Shown here piece after piece: positions 46,027 through 58,929 of a stretch of DNA of 64,000 nt; within the stretch, counting starts at the first letter, position 1; each line of letters begins with the position of its first letter. This DNA is from Megalonaias nervosa (taxonomy: Eukaryota > Mollusca > Bivalvia > Unionida > Unionidae). The translations under genes and the position numbers were made by a program. The DNA lies in assembly GCA_016617855.1 (NCBI GenBank), contig JAECUM010003199.1:1-64000 (forward strand), read 5' to 3'. The notes under the pieces were generated by a model that saw only the letters and a list, made by a program, of their open reading frames with translations, did no database searches and was not told the origin of the DNA.

Positions 46027-47031
46027 AGTGTACTGTTATGACTTTGTAGTCATAAATTAAGTAACAGGAAGAAGCAAACCAATAAGTACCGTAAAACATA
46101 ACAAATAATTTAATTATCAAAGTTATAAAATAAAACATAAAAGAGGAACTTAAATTATTATTAATTGAATCTAAAATAATCCTGATAAAGTTCTGTTCAG
46201 GTCCAAAAGAATCAAATGTTCCATTTGAGTTTCATATCCTGAAATGCACAGATCTGCCAACAGTCCTGATGTATCAAAATGGCATTGTCTGGAACTCCTC
46301 AGAATAATCCACAATAATTCCAGAGTAATATTTTGGTCCAGTTAGCACTTTCTGTTTCCTCTGAATAATAGAAACAAATGTTTCCTCTCAAATAATATCT
46401 AAATACAGCATAAAATACATCTGCAGACTTGATGTTAGAACAAGAACACAAGAAATAAGAATGAGAAAATTGCCCAGTCTTAGCCATTTACATACAGGAG
46501 TAAGAAGTAAAATGCACATTTTGCACCTCCTCCTACATGACAAATTGCAAATTTCCAACATTGTAAAAGAACCCAAATGACCTAACCAATCCAATGGGAA
46601 ATAACTTAATTCTTCTGACAACCCACCTGACCAACCGTTGGGAAACAACCCCAAACTTGTCATAATGTTTACTACTGATATTATTATCAGTAACCATAAA
46701 TGTGTATGTGAGCATCTTTTTATAGATCCTATGCAATCTACACTTTTAATATCTTAAAATAGAACCTATACCTGTATAAAAAATTTAGCTATAGACAACC
46801 ACTATAAATTACAGTCATGAATCAAAATTATAAAAATTATAGATATACATAACAGTTCTATGCATAAACTGGATTAGCATGTCACCCATTTGGAAAGGGT
46901 CACTTATTTATAAGTCTCTCACAAAGCAAGAGTCTACAGCAGGTGTTTTGGCATATCAGCTGGCCCAGTAAAGATTACTACTTGAAATCATACTTCACTT
47001 GCACTTACTTTTAATCCTTTTTTAGCTACAG

Positions 47032-47201
47032 GGTGTGTACAAAAGCACAGGAGGTCTGACATTTGCTGACGGGAAGTTTTACTTGGCTGGAAAGCCATTC
47101 AGGATCCTTAGTGGAGCCATGCATTACTTCAGGGTTCATCCCAAACAGTGGAAAGATCGTATGCTTAAAATGAAGGCCTGTGGTTTGAACACTTTGGAGA
47201 C
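47032..47201 (+). CDS. Beta-galactosidase-1-like protein, exon 2 (GH35)
   Basis: Acceptor CTACAG and donor GAGAC|GTGAGT frame a 170-bp exon. It reads FADGKFYLAGKPFRILSGAM, then HYFRVHPKQWKDRMLKMKAC, then GLNTLET. The SGAMHYFRV and GLNT blocks belong to the first strands of the GH35 catalytic barrel, which hydrolyses terminal beta-galactosides. It begins in phase 0 and ends in phase 2, matching its neighbours. Confidence 0.95.
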
Positions 47202-47799
47202 GTGAGTACAGTGTATTGCTTATTCCAGGAAATTTTTCAGTGTTTTCTATTCAGTAAATGCTGCTGATTGTTATATATTTTTGTCTCACGATAAAGGCAT
47301 GATTGAAAATTGAAAATAGACAAGTTATATCCTAGTATCTTACTTGATGAATAATAATATAAATAAATAAACAGAACGTCAGGCTTCATTATTAAAACCT
47401 TGTTTTTAAGTTTTATATTATCACACATTAAACATAAAATGCATCAGATATGTGTCCTTGAATCTCAGACATTTGTAACAATATTAGAATTTCTTTCCTT
47501 CTTTCTTTGTTCAGTGGATTGTTTTCTTGTCACCAACTAGTTTGTTTTGCTTAATTAGGAAACTTTTTGATACTGTCAATTTTAATCTAGAAATAATTTT
47601 GTCTTACTTGAAATTTTTGTGATCTTACCCTACAAACAACTTTAGACATGTTTTTCTAATTCTTTTTCTTTTAGAATAAAATAATTAAGATCAGTGGTAA
47701 CATACACAACATAATATTGACTAATTAGGTCATCTTGCCACATAAAAGAACTCTTGCAAGACAATGATTTTTATACTGGGCTAAGCTAATTACATTTAA

Positions 47800-48375
47800 G
47801 CAAAGAAGTGGTTATGTAACAGACTTAGCTGGTAATTGCATTCAAGCAAGGAAGTGGATAGTTATGTAATGGACTTAGCTGGTAATTGCAATCATACAAG
47901 ACAGTGAGTGATCATGTATTGTGCTAAGCTCATAAATACATGCATGCAAGACAGTGGAAGATCTTGTAAAAGGCTTCCAGTAATTACATTCATGCAAAGC
48001 AATGGTACTGCTATTGGCCAAGCTAATTATATTCATGCAAGGCAGTGGATGATTATATAATAAGCTAAGCTGATAATTACATTCATGCAAGGCAGTGGAT
48101 GATTATATAATAAGCTAAGCTGATAATTACATTCATGCAAATCAGTGGATGATTATGTAATAAGCTAAGCTGATAATTACATTCATGCAAGGCAATGGAT
48201 GATTATATAATAAGCTAAGCTGAAAATTACATTCATGCAAGGCAGTGGATGATTATATAATAAGCTAAGCTGATAATTACATTCATGCAAATCAGTGGCT
48301 GATTATGTAATGAGATAATCTAATAATTACATTCATGCAAATCAGTGGCTGAGTATTTAATGGGATAATCTAATA
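47800..48375. repeat. ~50-bp minisatellite, interrupted
   Basis: Units such as ATAATAAGCTAAGCTGATAA followed by TTACATTCATGCAAGGCAGT. The array stops at 48380, and one more unit (TTACATTTATGCAAGGCAGT) appears at 49641, so an insertion split it. Confidence 0.88.
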
Positions 48376-48380
48376 ATTAT

Positions 48381-48507
48381 AGGTTACTGCATTTGTATGG
48401 GAAAATATGAACGAGTTTTTCGGATGGCTATACTGCACGACCTTGGGAGTGCAGTATATCCATCTGACAAAATGAGTTCATATTTTCCTATACAAATGCA
48501 GTAACCT
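48381..48507. repeat. Long imperfect hairpin
   Basis: Arm 48381-48438 (AGGTTACTGCATTTGTATGG...) pairs with 48449-48507 (...CCTATACAAATGCAGTAACCT), ~58 bp each, around a ten-base loop. A few mismatches. Confidence 0.9.
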
Positions 48508-49640
48508 TTTTATTATATGCTCATTTTCCTATTCTACCCAAGGCTTAAATATATAAATAAAAATACACTACAAGAAACAAAGTAACTGAATGTATGCCAT
48601 ATTCCAAACGAAATACACAAGCGTAGATGCATCATTACACAACATTATCAATGCATACGTAACTCCGCCCAGATAAATTTGAAGTTGGTCGCGTGCTAGA
48701 TGTAAGTTTCGAAAGAAAATGGCGTTTGGTCTACTTAAAATTGAAAGTTGGAGTCATATTGTGAATGAATGCGCATTGCAACAACTTTCCATTTGATCTG
48801 GAATGAATACTTTTTGGTATTTTTGTCGATTCGACGCAATTTCGTGATTATGGTCTGGATTTATCTACATGAGGTAACTTACATCGGATTCCAGCAGCGT
48901 CTGTGCCAGTTCTACATGAAATACATCGTATTGAAGCAGCGAGGCTGAAGTGTGTTCACATTGGCATGCGTGTTTCTGATCTGTCATTGAATGATTCAGA
49001 TCATAATGTGGGGAAAATATGAAGTCTTTCAATTGCAATTATTGAAAAGACGATGTGGAATTTAATGTTTATTTCATTTTGAGTCCAGTATGGAGGATGT
49101 AACTGCACTTGGAATATACTCGAAATTACAGTACAATTTCGAACTGTGTGATCAACCTTGAGAACCCATGACATGGCTCATGTAATTCTGATTTGCAGAA
49201 CTAAGAAAGTACATTTTGAGGAAATTCAGGATGTAAAATTGGAAGTATATTTTTGCCATTTTTTATTACCAGCTAAAGAAGACAGTTTATGTCTTATAAC
49301 GTGCATGTTATTTGTAGGGACCCTTTCTGGCGTCTATAGCTAGCCTAAATCTGAAACATTGTATCAAAAAAGTTAATGCAGAATGTGCCAAAGCTGATGA
49401 TATGTGGCAGTCCATGAAACATCTGCTTTAGCCTAGTTCATTCAGAAACAAATTTAATCAACGAAAACGTAGAGCGTCTACTACACGGGTGTACATTATT
49501 TGTTTACAAAGTAGTTCCTAATATACTGTTGGGCACATGTGTCTTGCACGTGAGTGCAGTATGAAGGTGTGCAATATCGTAAAATATTGCATGATTCTGA
49601 CAATGTAAAGTTAACGGAGAAAAAAATGAGCATATAATAA
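48381..49640. mobile_element. Unclassified insertion within a minisatellite
   Basis: About 1.26 kb that splits a 50-bp repeat array. TTATTATATGCTCATTTT (48510-48527) recurs inverted at 49623-49640, and the hairpin occupies the left end. No transposase is seen. Probably a non-autonomous DNA transposon; ends not settled. Confidence 0.5.
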
Positions 49641-50029
49641 TTACATTTATGCAAGGCAGTGGCTGATTAGGAAATGTACGATGCTGGTAGTTAACCATTA
49701 TCACAGCTTCCAATGGGATCCGTTACAGGTGACAGATAAACAGGTGTCTCTGTGCTATGTATGACCTGGCTATAAATTATCTGCACTCTTGGGTGATAGG
49801 CATGTTCTAATGTTCACTTATGTGTTAAAATCATGCAGTGGTGAGATATTAGGGAGTACCAAAGTATGATTAAAGCCATTTCTATTGGTGGAAGGGTAAA
49901 AATTATTAAGTAAAGTGGAAATTGCTTATACGTATTAAATAAGCAACTTCCATTCCAAGAAAGTTTTGTTTCTTTGTCTACTAATTGAAACCATGGATGC
50001 TCTCTCTGAACTACCATGGTTCCTTAATA

Positions 50030-50530
50030 TTATCATCAAACTTGACCCATGATATTATTGTCACACTTGAGCTACCTTGGCCCACTAATATTATTGTCAC
50101 ACTTGAGCTGCCATAACTCACTAACATTATTGTCAGACTTGATCTACCATGGTCCCCAAATATTATCATCAAAACTGAGCTACCATGGCACTCTAATATT
50201 ATTATGAAACTTGAGTTACTATGGAATCCATGGAACCATGGAATCTGTGACCCTTGGATTACATATGTAATGCTCTATCATCTGAGTTACCAAGACTCCT
50301 TAATATCAAACTTGAGCCCTAATGACTTGCCAAATATTATTATCAAGTACGAGTTACCATGACTCCCTAATATTATTATCAAGTATGAGTTACCATGACT
50401 TCCAAATATTATTATCCAGTACGAGTTACCATGACTCCCTAATATTATTATCAAGTATGAGTTACCATGACTTCCAAATATTATTATCCAGTACGAGTTA
50501 CCATGACTCCCTAATATTATTATCAAACTT
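50030..50530. repeat. 36-bp minisatellite
   Basis: Units of ACCATGACTCCCTAATATTA plus TTATCAAGTACGAGTT, degenerate at the left, regular from 50335. Confidence 0.9.
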
Positions 50531-50780
50531 GAGATAAACACAGTCAGGAAAACCTGTTCAGTAAAGACAAAAATTTCTGCAACAAATATGGCATAAAGTC
50601 ATGATGGTAATAAACATAAACATCGCTGATGGACTTCATGATCTCAACAGGTAATTTTGTTTTGGAAAAGTTATTATGATAAATAAATAACCCCCCCCCC
50701 AAATATATAAATTTATAGGTGATGAATTAAGTGTAATCATGTATAGATAAGATTGCTTGTGTCCCTTTCTCTGTCCACAG

Positions 50781-50849
50781 TTATGTGTCCTGGAATCTCC
50801 ATGAGAGACTACCAGGAGAGTTTGACTTTGGTGGAATCCTGGACATCAG
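50781..50849 (+). CDS. Beta-galactosidase-1-like protein, exon 3 (GH35)
   Basis: 69 bp between acceptor GTCCACAG and donor ATCAG|GTAAGG. Its frame reads YVSWNLHERLPGEFDFGGIL then DI, the conserved GH35 segment with the Trp-Asn-x-His-Glu block that lines the active site. Phase 2 at both ends agrees with exons 2 and 4. Confidence 0.95.
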
Positions 50850-53800
50850 GTAAGGGAAAGTAGATGGAAGGCAGAGCTTGTGTTAATCTACATACCATCG
50901 ACTGTTTATAAAACTCATGTTTCTTTGGACACACATGTTTGAACCTTTAAACCTTTTTTCTACTTTTTATACATCTACCACTAGGCAAAGCATATTGTGT
51001 TAGTATGCTGTGTGTCAGTCTCTCTCTTACAAATTTGGTCTGAAAAAAGGGTATCTGCACATTAACTGAAATTATCCTTTAGACCTTCAGTTATGAAACT
51101 TTGTAAATGGTTTGCACTTGGTGCGTGGGACAAGGCTATTGTTTTGGGGGTCCGAAGGTCAGTTGTCAAGGTCACTGAAAAAAGAAAAATGTTTTCTGCT
51201 GAATAACATTATCCCAGTGTCACAGACCTGGCACACGGTCGATGGCTTGTACCTAGGGGTAAAAAAGAGACTTTTAATTTTAGGGTCAAAAGGAAAAAGA
51301 CAAAGGTCACTCAGACTGAACAAAATTAAATGGTTTCTGTGGAGTTTTTCAGTCATCTAGATTGAGGACTTCAGTATGGGGCAGGACATTACATGATTTG
51401 CCATGAAGTAAATAAAGCTCTCATATCCTTGGTTGATCTGAGAATATGACCATGATGTGAGTGATATCTTCTAATCTCTCACTTTTCAGTGCTAATTCAG
51501 GGCTGATCATTGGTTCTTTTTAATGACAAGAATTTTCTGCAAAAACTCATTTGCAGACTTTACTCTTTGAAAGTCAAAACTTTCAACAGCAGTTTGTATT
51601 TGATTGGTTTTGATCACAGTTGTAAAAGTGATTTGCTCTCACTTGTGAGTGCAAGGAAATTATTATGAGAGGGATCTCAGTTTGTAATTTCTTAAATTGG
51701 TGTTTAAAGGATTGCAGAATGTGTTATGACAAGCAGCCTTTCACATTATTGAACTTAGGTCATTAAAATAATCAGGTTTTATATTTCTGTAATAGCTGGT
51801 TGAGGTTATTTTGTGGGAGAGGTTGATTTTTAATATGTGATTTGGTGAGGAGATTTGTTTAGAAATTTGTCAGCCTTTGAAATACTATCACAGATTTTAA
51901 CATGTTAATATGAAGATGAAAATCTTGGTAACAAATAATGTATACTTTTTTAAAGTTTTGTCTTTATGAAATGTAATCATCTCTAAAACTAACTTTAAGT
52001 AAGACCTTCAAGGTCAGACAAGAGTGATAGTTTCATGGAAACAGGTTGAGTTCAGGATAGTAGTCATACAATTTTATACACTGCCGTAAAGCAGGGCATA
52101 TAATTCTGCGATTTTTGTCTATCCATTCTTCTGTCTGTTATAAATTTGTTTTCAACACAATAACTTTAGTTGTACACCATCTACACTTAACCAAACTTTA
52201 GTTGTACACCATCCACACTTAACCAAACTTTAATTGTACTCCATCTACACATAACCAAATGTTAGTTGTACACCATCTACACGTAACCAAACTTTGTGCA
52301 TAACTTGCACTTGTGGTAAGGAAGAATCCTATCAGTTTCAGGCTAGAAAAGCTTACAGGTCAGGGTCACTGTCTGGATGAAGGAAAATCGTTTTTGCACA
52401 ATAACTCAAATTCTCCACCTTTGGCATTTACCAAATTGTTGATGGCTTATAATTGGTGTTAGGAAGAACCTTTTAGTTCTTGGGCTGAAAGGGTCAAAGG
52501 TCAAGGCCATTCTGACTGAAGAAAGAAAAATCGTTTATGTACAACAACTTGAGTACTACACTTTGTTGTTATACATGTACCTGATGCAAGCTTGATAATA
52601 ATATGGGTGATTACATATCATATTGTTGTTTCACACTTGGCCTCGATTTTTTAATGCATGGACATTGATGCTTTTCGGTAATTAGGCATCAGTTTGATGT
52701 GGAGGAAGACTCCCTTTTAATGAGGCATTACACATCTAAATGAGTCAGACGTCTGAGAAGTTAAATGACATATGTTTCTGATTTTTAATCTGGTGAGACA
52801 AAATTATGTTTTCTGCAGGTTACCGACTTTTTCAAGACTGAAGCTTTGTTGATAAATTGCCGTGCCAAATGGAAGATGCCAGCCGATCTTAATATAAGCA
52901 TGTAGTTACTTCAGACAAGATGAATTTGTCAAGTTCTCAGCCAACCAACTTTAACACAATGCATGATGTTACAATCTACTTAATATAAAGCAGATAACAT
53001 TGAGACAACAACTGATTGGTTGAAGCCTACTAGGGCAATGACCTAGAAATGTTCCAATTCTTTTGGCCAACGAGCAATCTTCATTTTTATGGTGCCAATG
53101 CATGACTCACAATAATGGAGGTTTGACAAAAACTGGATCATTTAATATGAAAGTAATTGAAAATTAAGATAATTGGTGTTCTTCTTTCAAATGCAAGTGA
53201 CTGACATTTTTCAGGTGGAATTTAATTACAAACTTTTTATAAATATCTGCTGGTGTCTTTACTTTGGCATGACAGTGTCTTTACTTTGGTGTGACAGTGC
53301 ATTATTAAAGCTGAACAGTCTTGAAAATACTGGTGATCTGGAGCAAGCAAAGCAGTATCTGACCAGATGAAAATTGTAAAATGTTGACATTTTCTGTTAC
53401 CTCTGCATTTATAACTCATAAAGGTATTATAGCTCATCGAAAAGGAAACTTAGGGCATCTCAGTTACTGAAAGGTTTCACTGTAAACATGACTACCACTA
53501 AGAAATCATTGGCTATGTTTGCAATTACAGACCTTGTCTCATTATGTATTTATCTAAGGAGTCATCTATTGGAACTTGTCATTTTGATGGCTTTTCCCCA
53601 TTTTAGCATCAAGCTTGCATGAGGTACCTGTGGTTCTTTAGTACAAGTGTAAGCAGTATTGTGGAGAAGTGTACTGTGTTGAGCATAATGAGGACAGGGA
53701 CAAGTAACAATTGCAGCTCACTTGTCCCAGGCATGAGTGCTTGGAATTTTTTTTCCTGAACCCTGCTTAGCATGCGACTACCTTATAAAGAAATACATGT

Positions 53801-54650
53801 TATGATCCTTATTATAATGCTGTATATGGGAACCATAGAGCATCCTGCCTTGTAGTGAGACTGTTTTATAATGAAGTCCAGTCACACCTGTCCTAACAGT
53901 CACCTTTACACAGTGATTACCTTTTAACAGTGGCCATTCTGCTTTCCCCTAGCAAATAGAATACAGGACTGTACATAATAACTGTGTATAATAACTGTGT
54001 ACTGGAATACAGGGCTGTACAGAATAACTGTATTGGAACACCAGGCTGTAGAGCTATATTTCCCTCATTGTCATGAGAATTTGTGTATCCCATTATTGTC
54101 TGTCATACACAAATGGTACTACAAATTTGTCCAACTTTGAGACCAGTCCTGGACACAATCTCTGCCTTGGTATTGGAAATTTTAGTAAAATACAAACTGC
54201 AAAATAAAATCGGCATTGAAATGGAGTGTTTTTATTTTCAAATAGTAGAACTATATTTCTTGTGAGGTCACATCTGTTGTCACAGTGGTTAATCTAAGTA
54301 ATTACTGATGCATGAACTATACTTTTAATTGTGGTCGTAATGGCTGTCACTCCAAGACTGTTCAAAACCTGTGTCTTTTGCCCAGTGAAATCTGGTTTCT
54401 AGGGGTGGACAATGATGATAGGTTCTGATGCATTTTTTAAGAACACAATTCAAGAAAAATGAAAACAAACTTATTCTGTTATTTATCAACTCTTTATAAT
54501 GCCTCTTCTTATTTAAAGAAAAGAATATCATATTTTTTTATTGTTGTGTCTTTAATTTACAGGGGTCAAAAATTGGTGATGATCACTTTAGTATGATTGT
54601 ATTTTCTGCATAATGATAAATGTTTATATTACATTCTGGTTATATTTCAG
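50850..54650 (+). other. Intron 3
   Basis: Holds diverged copies of a repeat with AAAGGTCAAGGCCATTCTGAC- or CAAGGTCACTGAAAA-type words near 51060-51330 and 52080-52560, and four 32-bp units (GTTGTACACCATCTACAC) at 52165-52290. No exon recognised. Confidence 0.65.
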
Positions 54651-54746
54651 GAAGTATATTACCCTTGCCCACAGTCTAGGGTTAAAGGTCATCCTGAGAC
54701 CTGGACCATACATCTGCTCGGAGTGGGATTTTGGAGGGTTGCCAGC
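54651..54746 (+). CDS. Beta-galactosidase-1-like protein, exon 4 (GH35)
   Basis: 96 bp between acceptor TATTTCAG and donor CAGC|GTAAGT. It reads [20 protein letters not shown], then [27 protein letters not shown] is the signature region of GH35 beta-galactosidases. The catalytic acid/base motif (Asn-Glu-Tyr-Gly type) must be in a later exon, outside this window or unseen. The window therefore holds only the 5' part of the gene. Confidence 0.96.
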
Positions 54747-55334
54747 GTAAGTTCATAATGAAATGTATTGAATTTAAATACAAATTTATTCACAAGTATA
54801 ATACATTTATTGACAGGTAAAATACAAAAATTTATAAGAGATACACTACTTCACGAAAAATAAGTTTTATCTGTATTTTAGCTCATCTGATCATAGTGGC
54901 TGCCACAGCAGCCATGTTGTAAATCATGTTATCACTACTCTTCAGTAGATGGTCATATGGACATGAGTTTTCACTATGATATTTTTTACGATGTCTAGTT
55001 TGTCCTGAATGATCACTACTCCTCCTCAAAGGAAAGTCTGATTGATATTGGGATTTCACCAGAAGACTTCATATAATTTCTAGTTGGTTCTAAATGAAAA
55101 TGGTGACAATTTGAAATCCAGTATTAGGGTCTTCCATTAGATTTAAAGTTGGAGGGTGAGTTGCCAAAGTAGGTGGTGGGTTTGGGGGACCTCCCTCAAT
55201 GGGAATGGGTTTTTTTTAAGGAAGCTGGTTGTAAAGTAAAAGTTGCTAGGTAGATCACCCAGCTCCCAGCTGATAAGGAAAGCCCTGCTGTATGGCCACC
55301 ATGGCAGCCAGCTTTAAAATCATTTAATCGCTAC

Positions 55335-55695
55335 TCCTTCAGACATGGAAGTTCATATTGACATGGCCAGAAGGCTTATCATGATGTCATGGAAGTTCAT
55401 ATTGACATGGCCAGAAGGCTTATCATGATGTCATGGAAGTTCATATTGACATGGCCAGAAGGCTTATCATGATGTCATGGAAGTTCATATTGACATGGCC
55501 AGAAGGCTTATCATGATGTCATGGAAGTTCATATTGACATGGCCAGAAGGCTTATCATGATGTCATGGAAGTTCATATTGACATGGCCAGAAGGCTTATC
55601 ATGATGTCATGGAAGTTCATATTGACATGGCCAGAAGGCTTATCATGATGTCATGGAAGTTCATATTGACATGGCCAGAAGGCTTATAATGATGT
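55335..55695. repeat. 44-bp minisatellite, eight copies
   Basis: CATGGAAGTTCATATTGACA plus TGGCCAGAAGGCTTATCATGATGT, nearly identical copies, expanded from one unit of the surrounding diverged repeat. Confidence 0.96.
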
Positions 55696-55920
55696 CTAGT
55701 TGGCTCAAAATGAAAATGCTGCTGCTCTGATCTCAAATATGGCAGCCATCTTAAAAATCTTGTTACTGCTACTCCTCCTGATTGGATGTTCATATCAACA
55801 CTAAGTTTTTGCTGACTTACCTTTTATGATGTCCAGTTGGTCTTCTTTAAAATGGTTTTTATTGATGTTCAGTATGGCCAAGAGTATGTGTGCATGTGTG
55901 ATTTAAATTTTTAATGTAGC

Positions 55921-56215
55921 TTTAACAGTCCTTTTCATATCGCTATGATGTCTGTAGTGTGGCAGTTTAAGGTGATGTCTAGCACTGGGCCATAATGCTG
56001 CAGACATGTAGCATGATGTCCCACCCAATCACATTATACTGACACCAGGCCGACCAGTCCTAACACTAACCTCTTAATGCTGACGCGAAGCGAGGCTGTG
56101 CTAGTACCATTTTTATAAATCTTTGGTATGACTTGGCCAGGGTTCGAACCCACAACCACCCGCATCCGAGGTGTATGCTCTAACCACTGTGGCCACTGGA
56201 GTGGTTTACTCCAGA
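55921..56215 (-). mobile_element. tRNA-derived SINE, family A, copy 2 (reverse)
   Basis: Reverse complement of 6657-6960 with substitutions. B box GGGTTCGAACCC appears as its own palindrome at 56139-56150. The head lies to the right, near CCACTGGAGTGG. Confidence 0.85.
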
Positions 56216-56814
56216 GGAATGGATGGTTATATTAGCAACTGGATTTTCCTGAAAGACTTATTTTCATGTCTAGTTGGTCTTGAATCAACTTAGATATACA
56301 GTATGGCCACCACAGTCGCCATCTTGAAAATCTTATCACTACTTTTCCTGGATGAATGTTAATGTCAACACGGATTTTTCACTGAAAGTCTTCTTATGAT
56401 GTCTGGTTGGTTCTGATGAATATGGTGCCAATCTGGCCTCCAATATGGCCACCACAATGGTTATCTGGAAAGTCTTATTGTTGTTACTTCCCAGATGGCT
56501 GGTCATATTAAGATTGTGCTTTGACTTATAGACTAAATGGAAATGTTGCATATGATATCCAATATGACCACAATGGCAGCCATCTTGAAAATTTTGTTGT
56601 TGCTTTTCCAAAACAGAAAGTCATATCAGCATGGGGTTTTTACCAGAAGACTTCTTGTAATGTCTTGTTGGTCCTAAATTAACATGGTGATGGTCTGATT
56701 TCCAGTACTGCCATTATGATGGCAATCTATAAAATGTTGCGACTCTTTTAAATGGAAAGTCATTTTGAAATGTGGTTTTCTCCAGAAGATTTCTTACAGT
56801 GTCCTGGACCTTGT

Positions 56815-58100
56815 GGATTATGTGTAGGTGTGGTTGTTTAAAGGATAGACAAAAAGACATACAGACATTTTATGGACCATGTGGATTGTTTGTGGGTGTG
56901 GTTGTATAAAGGATAGACAAAAAGGCATACAGACATTTTATAGACCATGTGGATTATATGTGTGTGAGGTTGTATAAAGGATAGATAAAAAGACATACAG
57001 ACATTTTAAGGACCATGTGGATTATTTGTGAGTGTGGTTGTATAAAGGATAGACAAAAAGAAAAGCAGACATTTTAAGGACCATGTGGATTATTTGTAGG
57101 TGTGGTTGTATAAAGGATAGACAAAAAAAAAAGCAAACATTTTAAGGACCATGTGGATTATTTGTAGGTGTGGTTGTATAAAGGATAGACAAAAAGACAA
57201 GCAGACATTTTATGGACCATGTGGATTATTTGTGAGTGTGGTTGTATAAAGAATAGACATAAAGACAGACATTTTAAGGACCATGTGGATTATGTGTGGG
57301 TGTGGTTGTATAAAGGATAGACAAAAAGACATACAGACGTTTTATGGACCATGTGGATTATTTGTGGGTGTGGTTGTATAAAGGATAGACAAAAAGACAC
57401 AGACATTTTATGGACCATTTGGATTATTTGTGGGTGTGGTTGTATAAAGGATAGACAAAAAGACATACAGACATTTTATGGACCATGTGGATTATTTGTG
57501 GGTGTGGTTGTATAAAGGATAGACAAAAAGACATACAGACATTTTATGGACCATGTGGATTATTTGTGAGTGTGGTTGTATAAAGGATAGATAAAAAGAC
57601 ATACAGACATTTTATGGACCATGTGGATTATATGTGGGTGTGGTTGTATAAAGGATAGATAAAAAGACAAGCAGACATTTAAGGACCATGTGGATTATAT
57701 GTGGGTGTGGTTGTATAAAGGATAGATAAAAAGACATACAGACATTTTATGGACCATGTGGATTATTTGTGAGTGTGGTTGTATAAAGGATAGATAAAAA
57801 GACAAGCAGACATTTAAGGACCATGTGGATTATATGTGGGTGTGGTTGTATAAAGGATAGATAAAAAGACATACAGACATTTTATGGACCATGTGGATTA
57901 TTTGTGAGTGTGGTTGTATAAAGGATAGATAAAAAGACAAGCAGACATTTAAGGACCATGTGGATTATATGTGGGTGTGGTTGTATAAAGGATAGATAAA
58001 AAGACATACAGACATTTTATGGACCATGTGGATTATTTGTGAGTGTGGTTGTATAAAGGATAGATAAAAAGACAAGCAGACATTTTAAGGACCATGGGGA
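56815..58100. repeat. ~67-bp minisatellite, about 19 copies
   Basis: Units with GGACCATGTGGATTATTTGT, GGGTGTGGTTGTATAAAGGA and TAGACAAAAAGACATACAGA. A two-unit higher-order period (ATGTGGG / TTGTGAG variants) is visible from 57540 on. Confidence 0.95.
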
Positions 58101-58344
58101 TTATATGTGGTTTAGTTGTGCTGTTATAAACAGTCACACTAGACAGCTTAAGGATGATGTTATAGAAAAATTAGATTGAACTGTAATGAAAATGAACTAT
58201 GAATATAAAAAAATTTGTTTTATTGCTACAAAATTTAACATGTGCAACAGCCTTTAACTGATTTGCTTTTGATTGTCATTCAAATTATATCTTATAACAA
58301 AGCATTTTAGTGAAAACATTTTACAACAGATCTGTATGATCTAC

Positions 58345-58925
58345 ATGCATATAGGCCATTTCATTAGTGAAAGCAGTTGACACAAATCTAGACTGCATAT
58401 GGGCCATTTCGTTAGTGAAAGCAGTTGAGACAAATCTACACTGCATATGGGCCATTTCGTTAGTGAAAGCAGTTGACACAAATCTAGACTGCATATGGGC
58501 CATTTCGTTAGTGAAAGCAGTTGAGACAAATCTACACTGCATATGGGCCATTTCGTTAGTGAAAGCAGTTGAGACAAATCTACACTGCATATGGGCCATT
58601 TCGTTAGTGAAAGCAGTTGAGACAAATCTACACTGCATATGGGCCATTTCGTTAGTGAAAGCAGTTGAGACAAATCTACACTGCATATGGGCCATTTCGT
58701 TAGTGAAAGCAGTTGAGACAAATCTACACTGCATATGGGCCATTTCCTTAGCGAAAGCAGTTGACACAAATCTACACTGCATATGGGCCATTTCCTTAGC
58801 GAAAGCAGTTGACACAAATCTACACTGCATATGGGCCATTTCCTTAGTGAAAGCAGTTGAGACAAATCTACACTGCATATGGGCCATTTCATTAGTAAAA
58901 GCAGTTGACACAAATTTACAGTGCA
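58345..58925. repeat. 48-bp minisatellite, twelve copies
   Basis: CATATGGGCCATTTCGTTAG plus TGAAAGCAGTTGAGACAAATCTACACTG. Because 48 is a multiple of three, several phases on both strands stay open; these are artefacts of the array. Confidence 0.97.
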
Positions 58926-58929
58926 TGTG

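Larger units (their letters stand above)
37336..47031 (+). other. Intron 1 with many minisatellites
   Basis: 9.7 kb between donor GGTAATGT and acceptor TTTTTTAGCTACAG. Arrays: ~41-bp units at 38690-39370; 31-bp units at 40048-40275; 60/61-bp units at 40490-40978; 42-bp units at 41058-42700; ~21-bp GAATTC-containing units at 43215-43325; 36-39-bp units at 44545-45410; 27-bp units at 45880-46026. A SINE lies at 43987-44200. No further exon was recognised; 39803-40087 and 40242-40472 are open but partly made of repeats. Confidence 0.6.
47202..50780 (+). other. Intron 2
   Basis: Contains the ~50-bp minisatellite at 47800-48375, an insertion bearing a long hairpin at 48381-49640, and the 36-bp array at 50030-50530. 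No exon recognised. Confidence 0.7.
54890..56800. repeat. Diverged ~170-190-bp repeat field
   Basis: Repeated blocks with GCCATCTTGAAAATCTT, TTACTACTCCTC, GTTCATATCAACA and GATGTCTAGTTGGTC-like words in the same order, at least six times. A recent 44-bp array sits inside. Confidence 0.75.
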
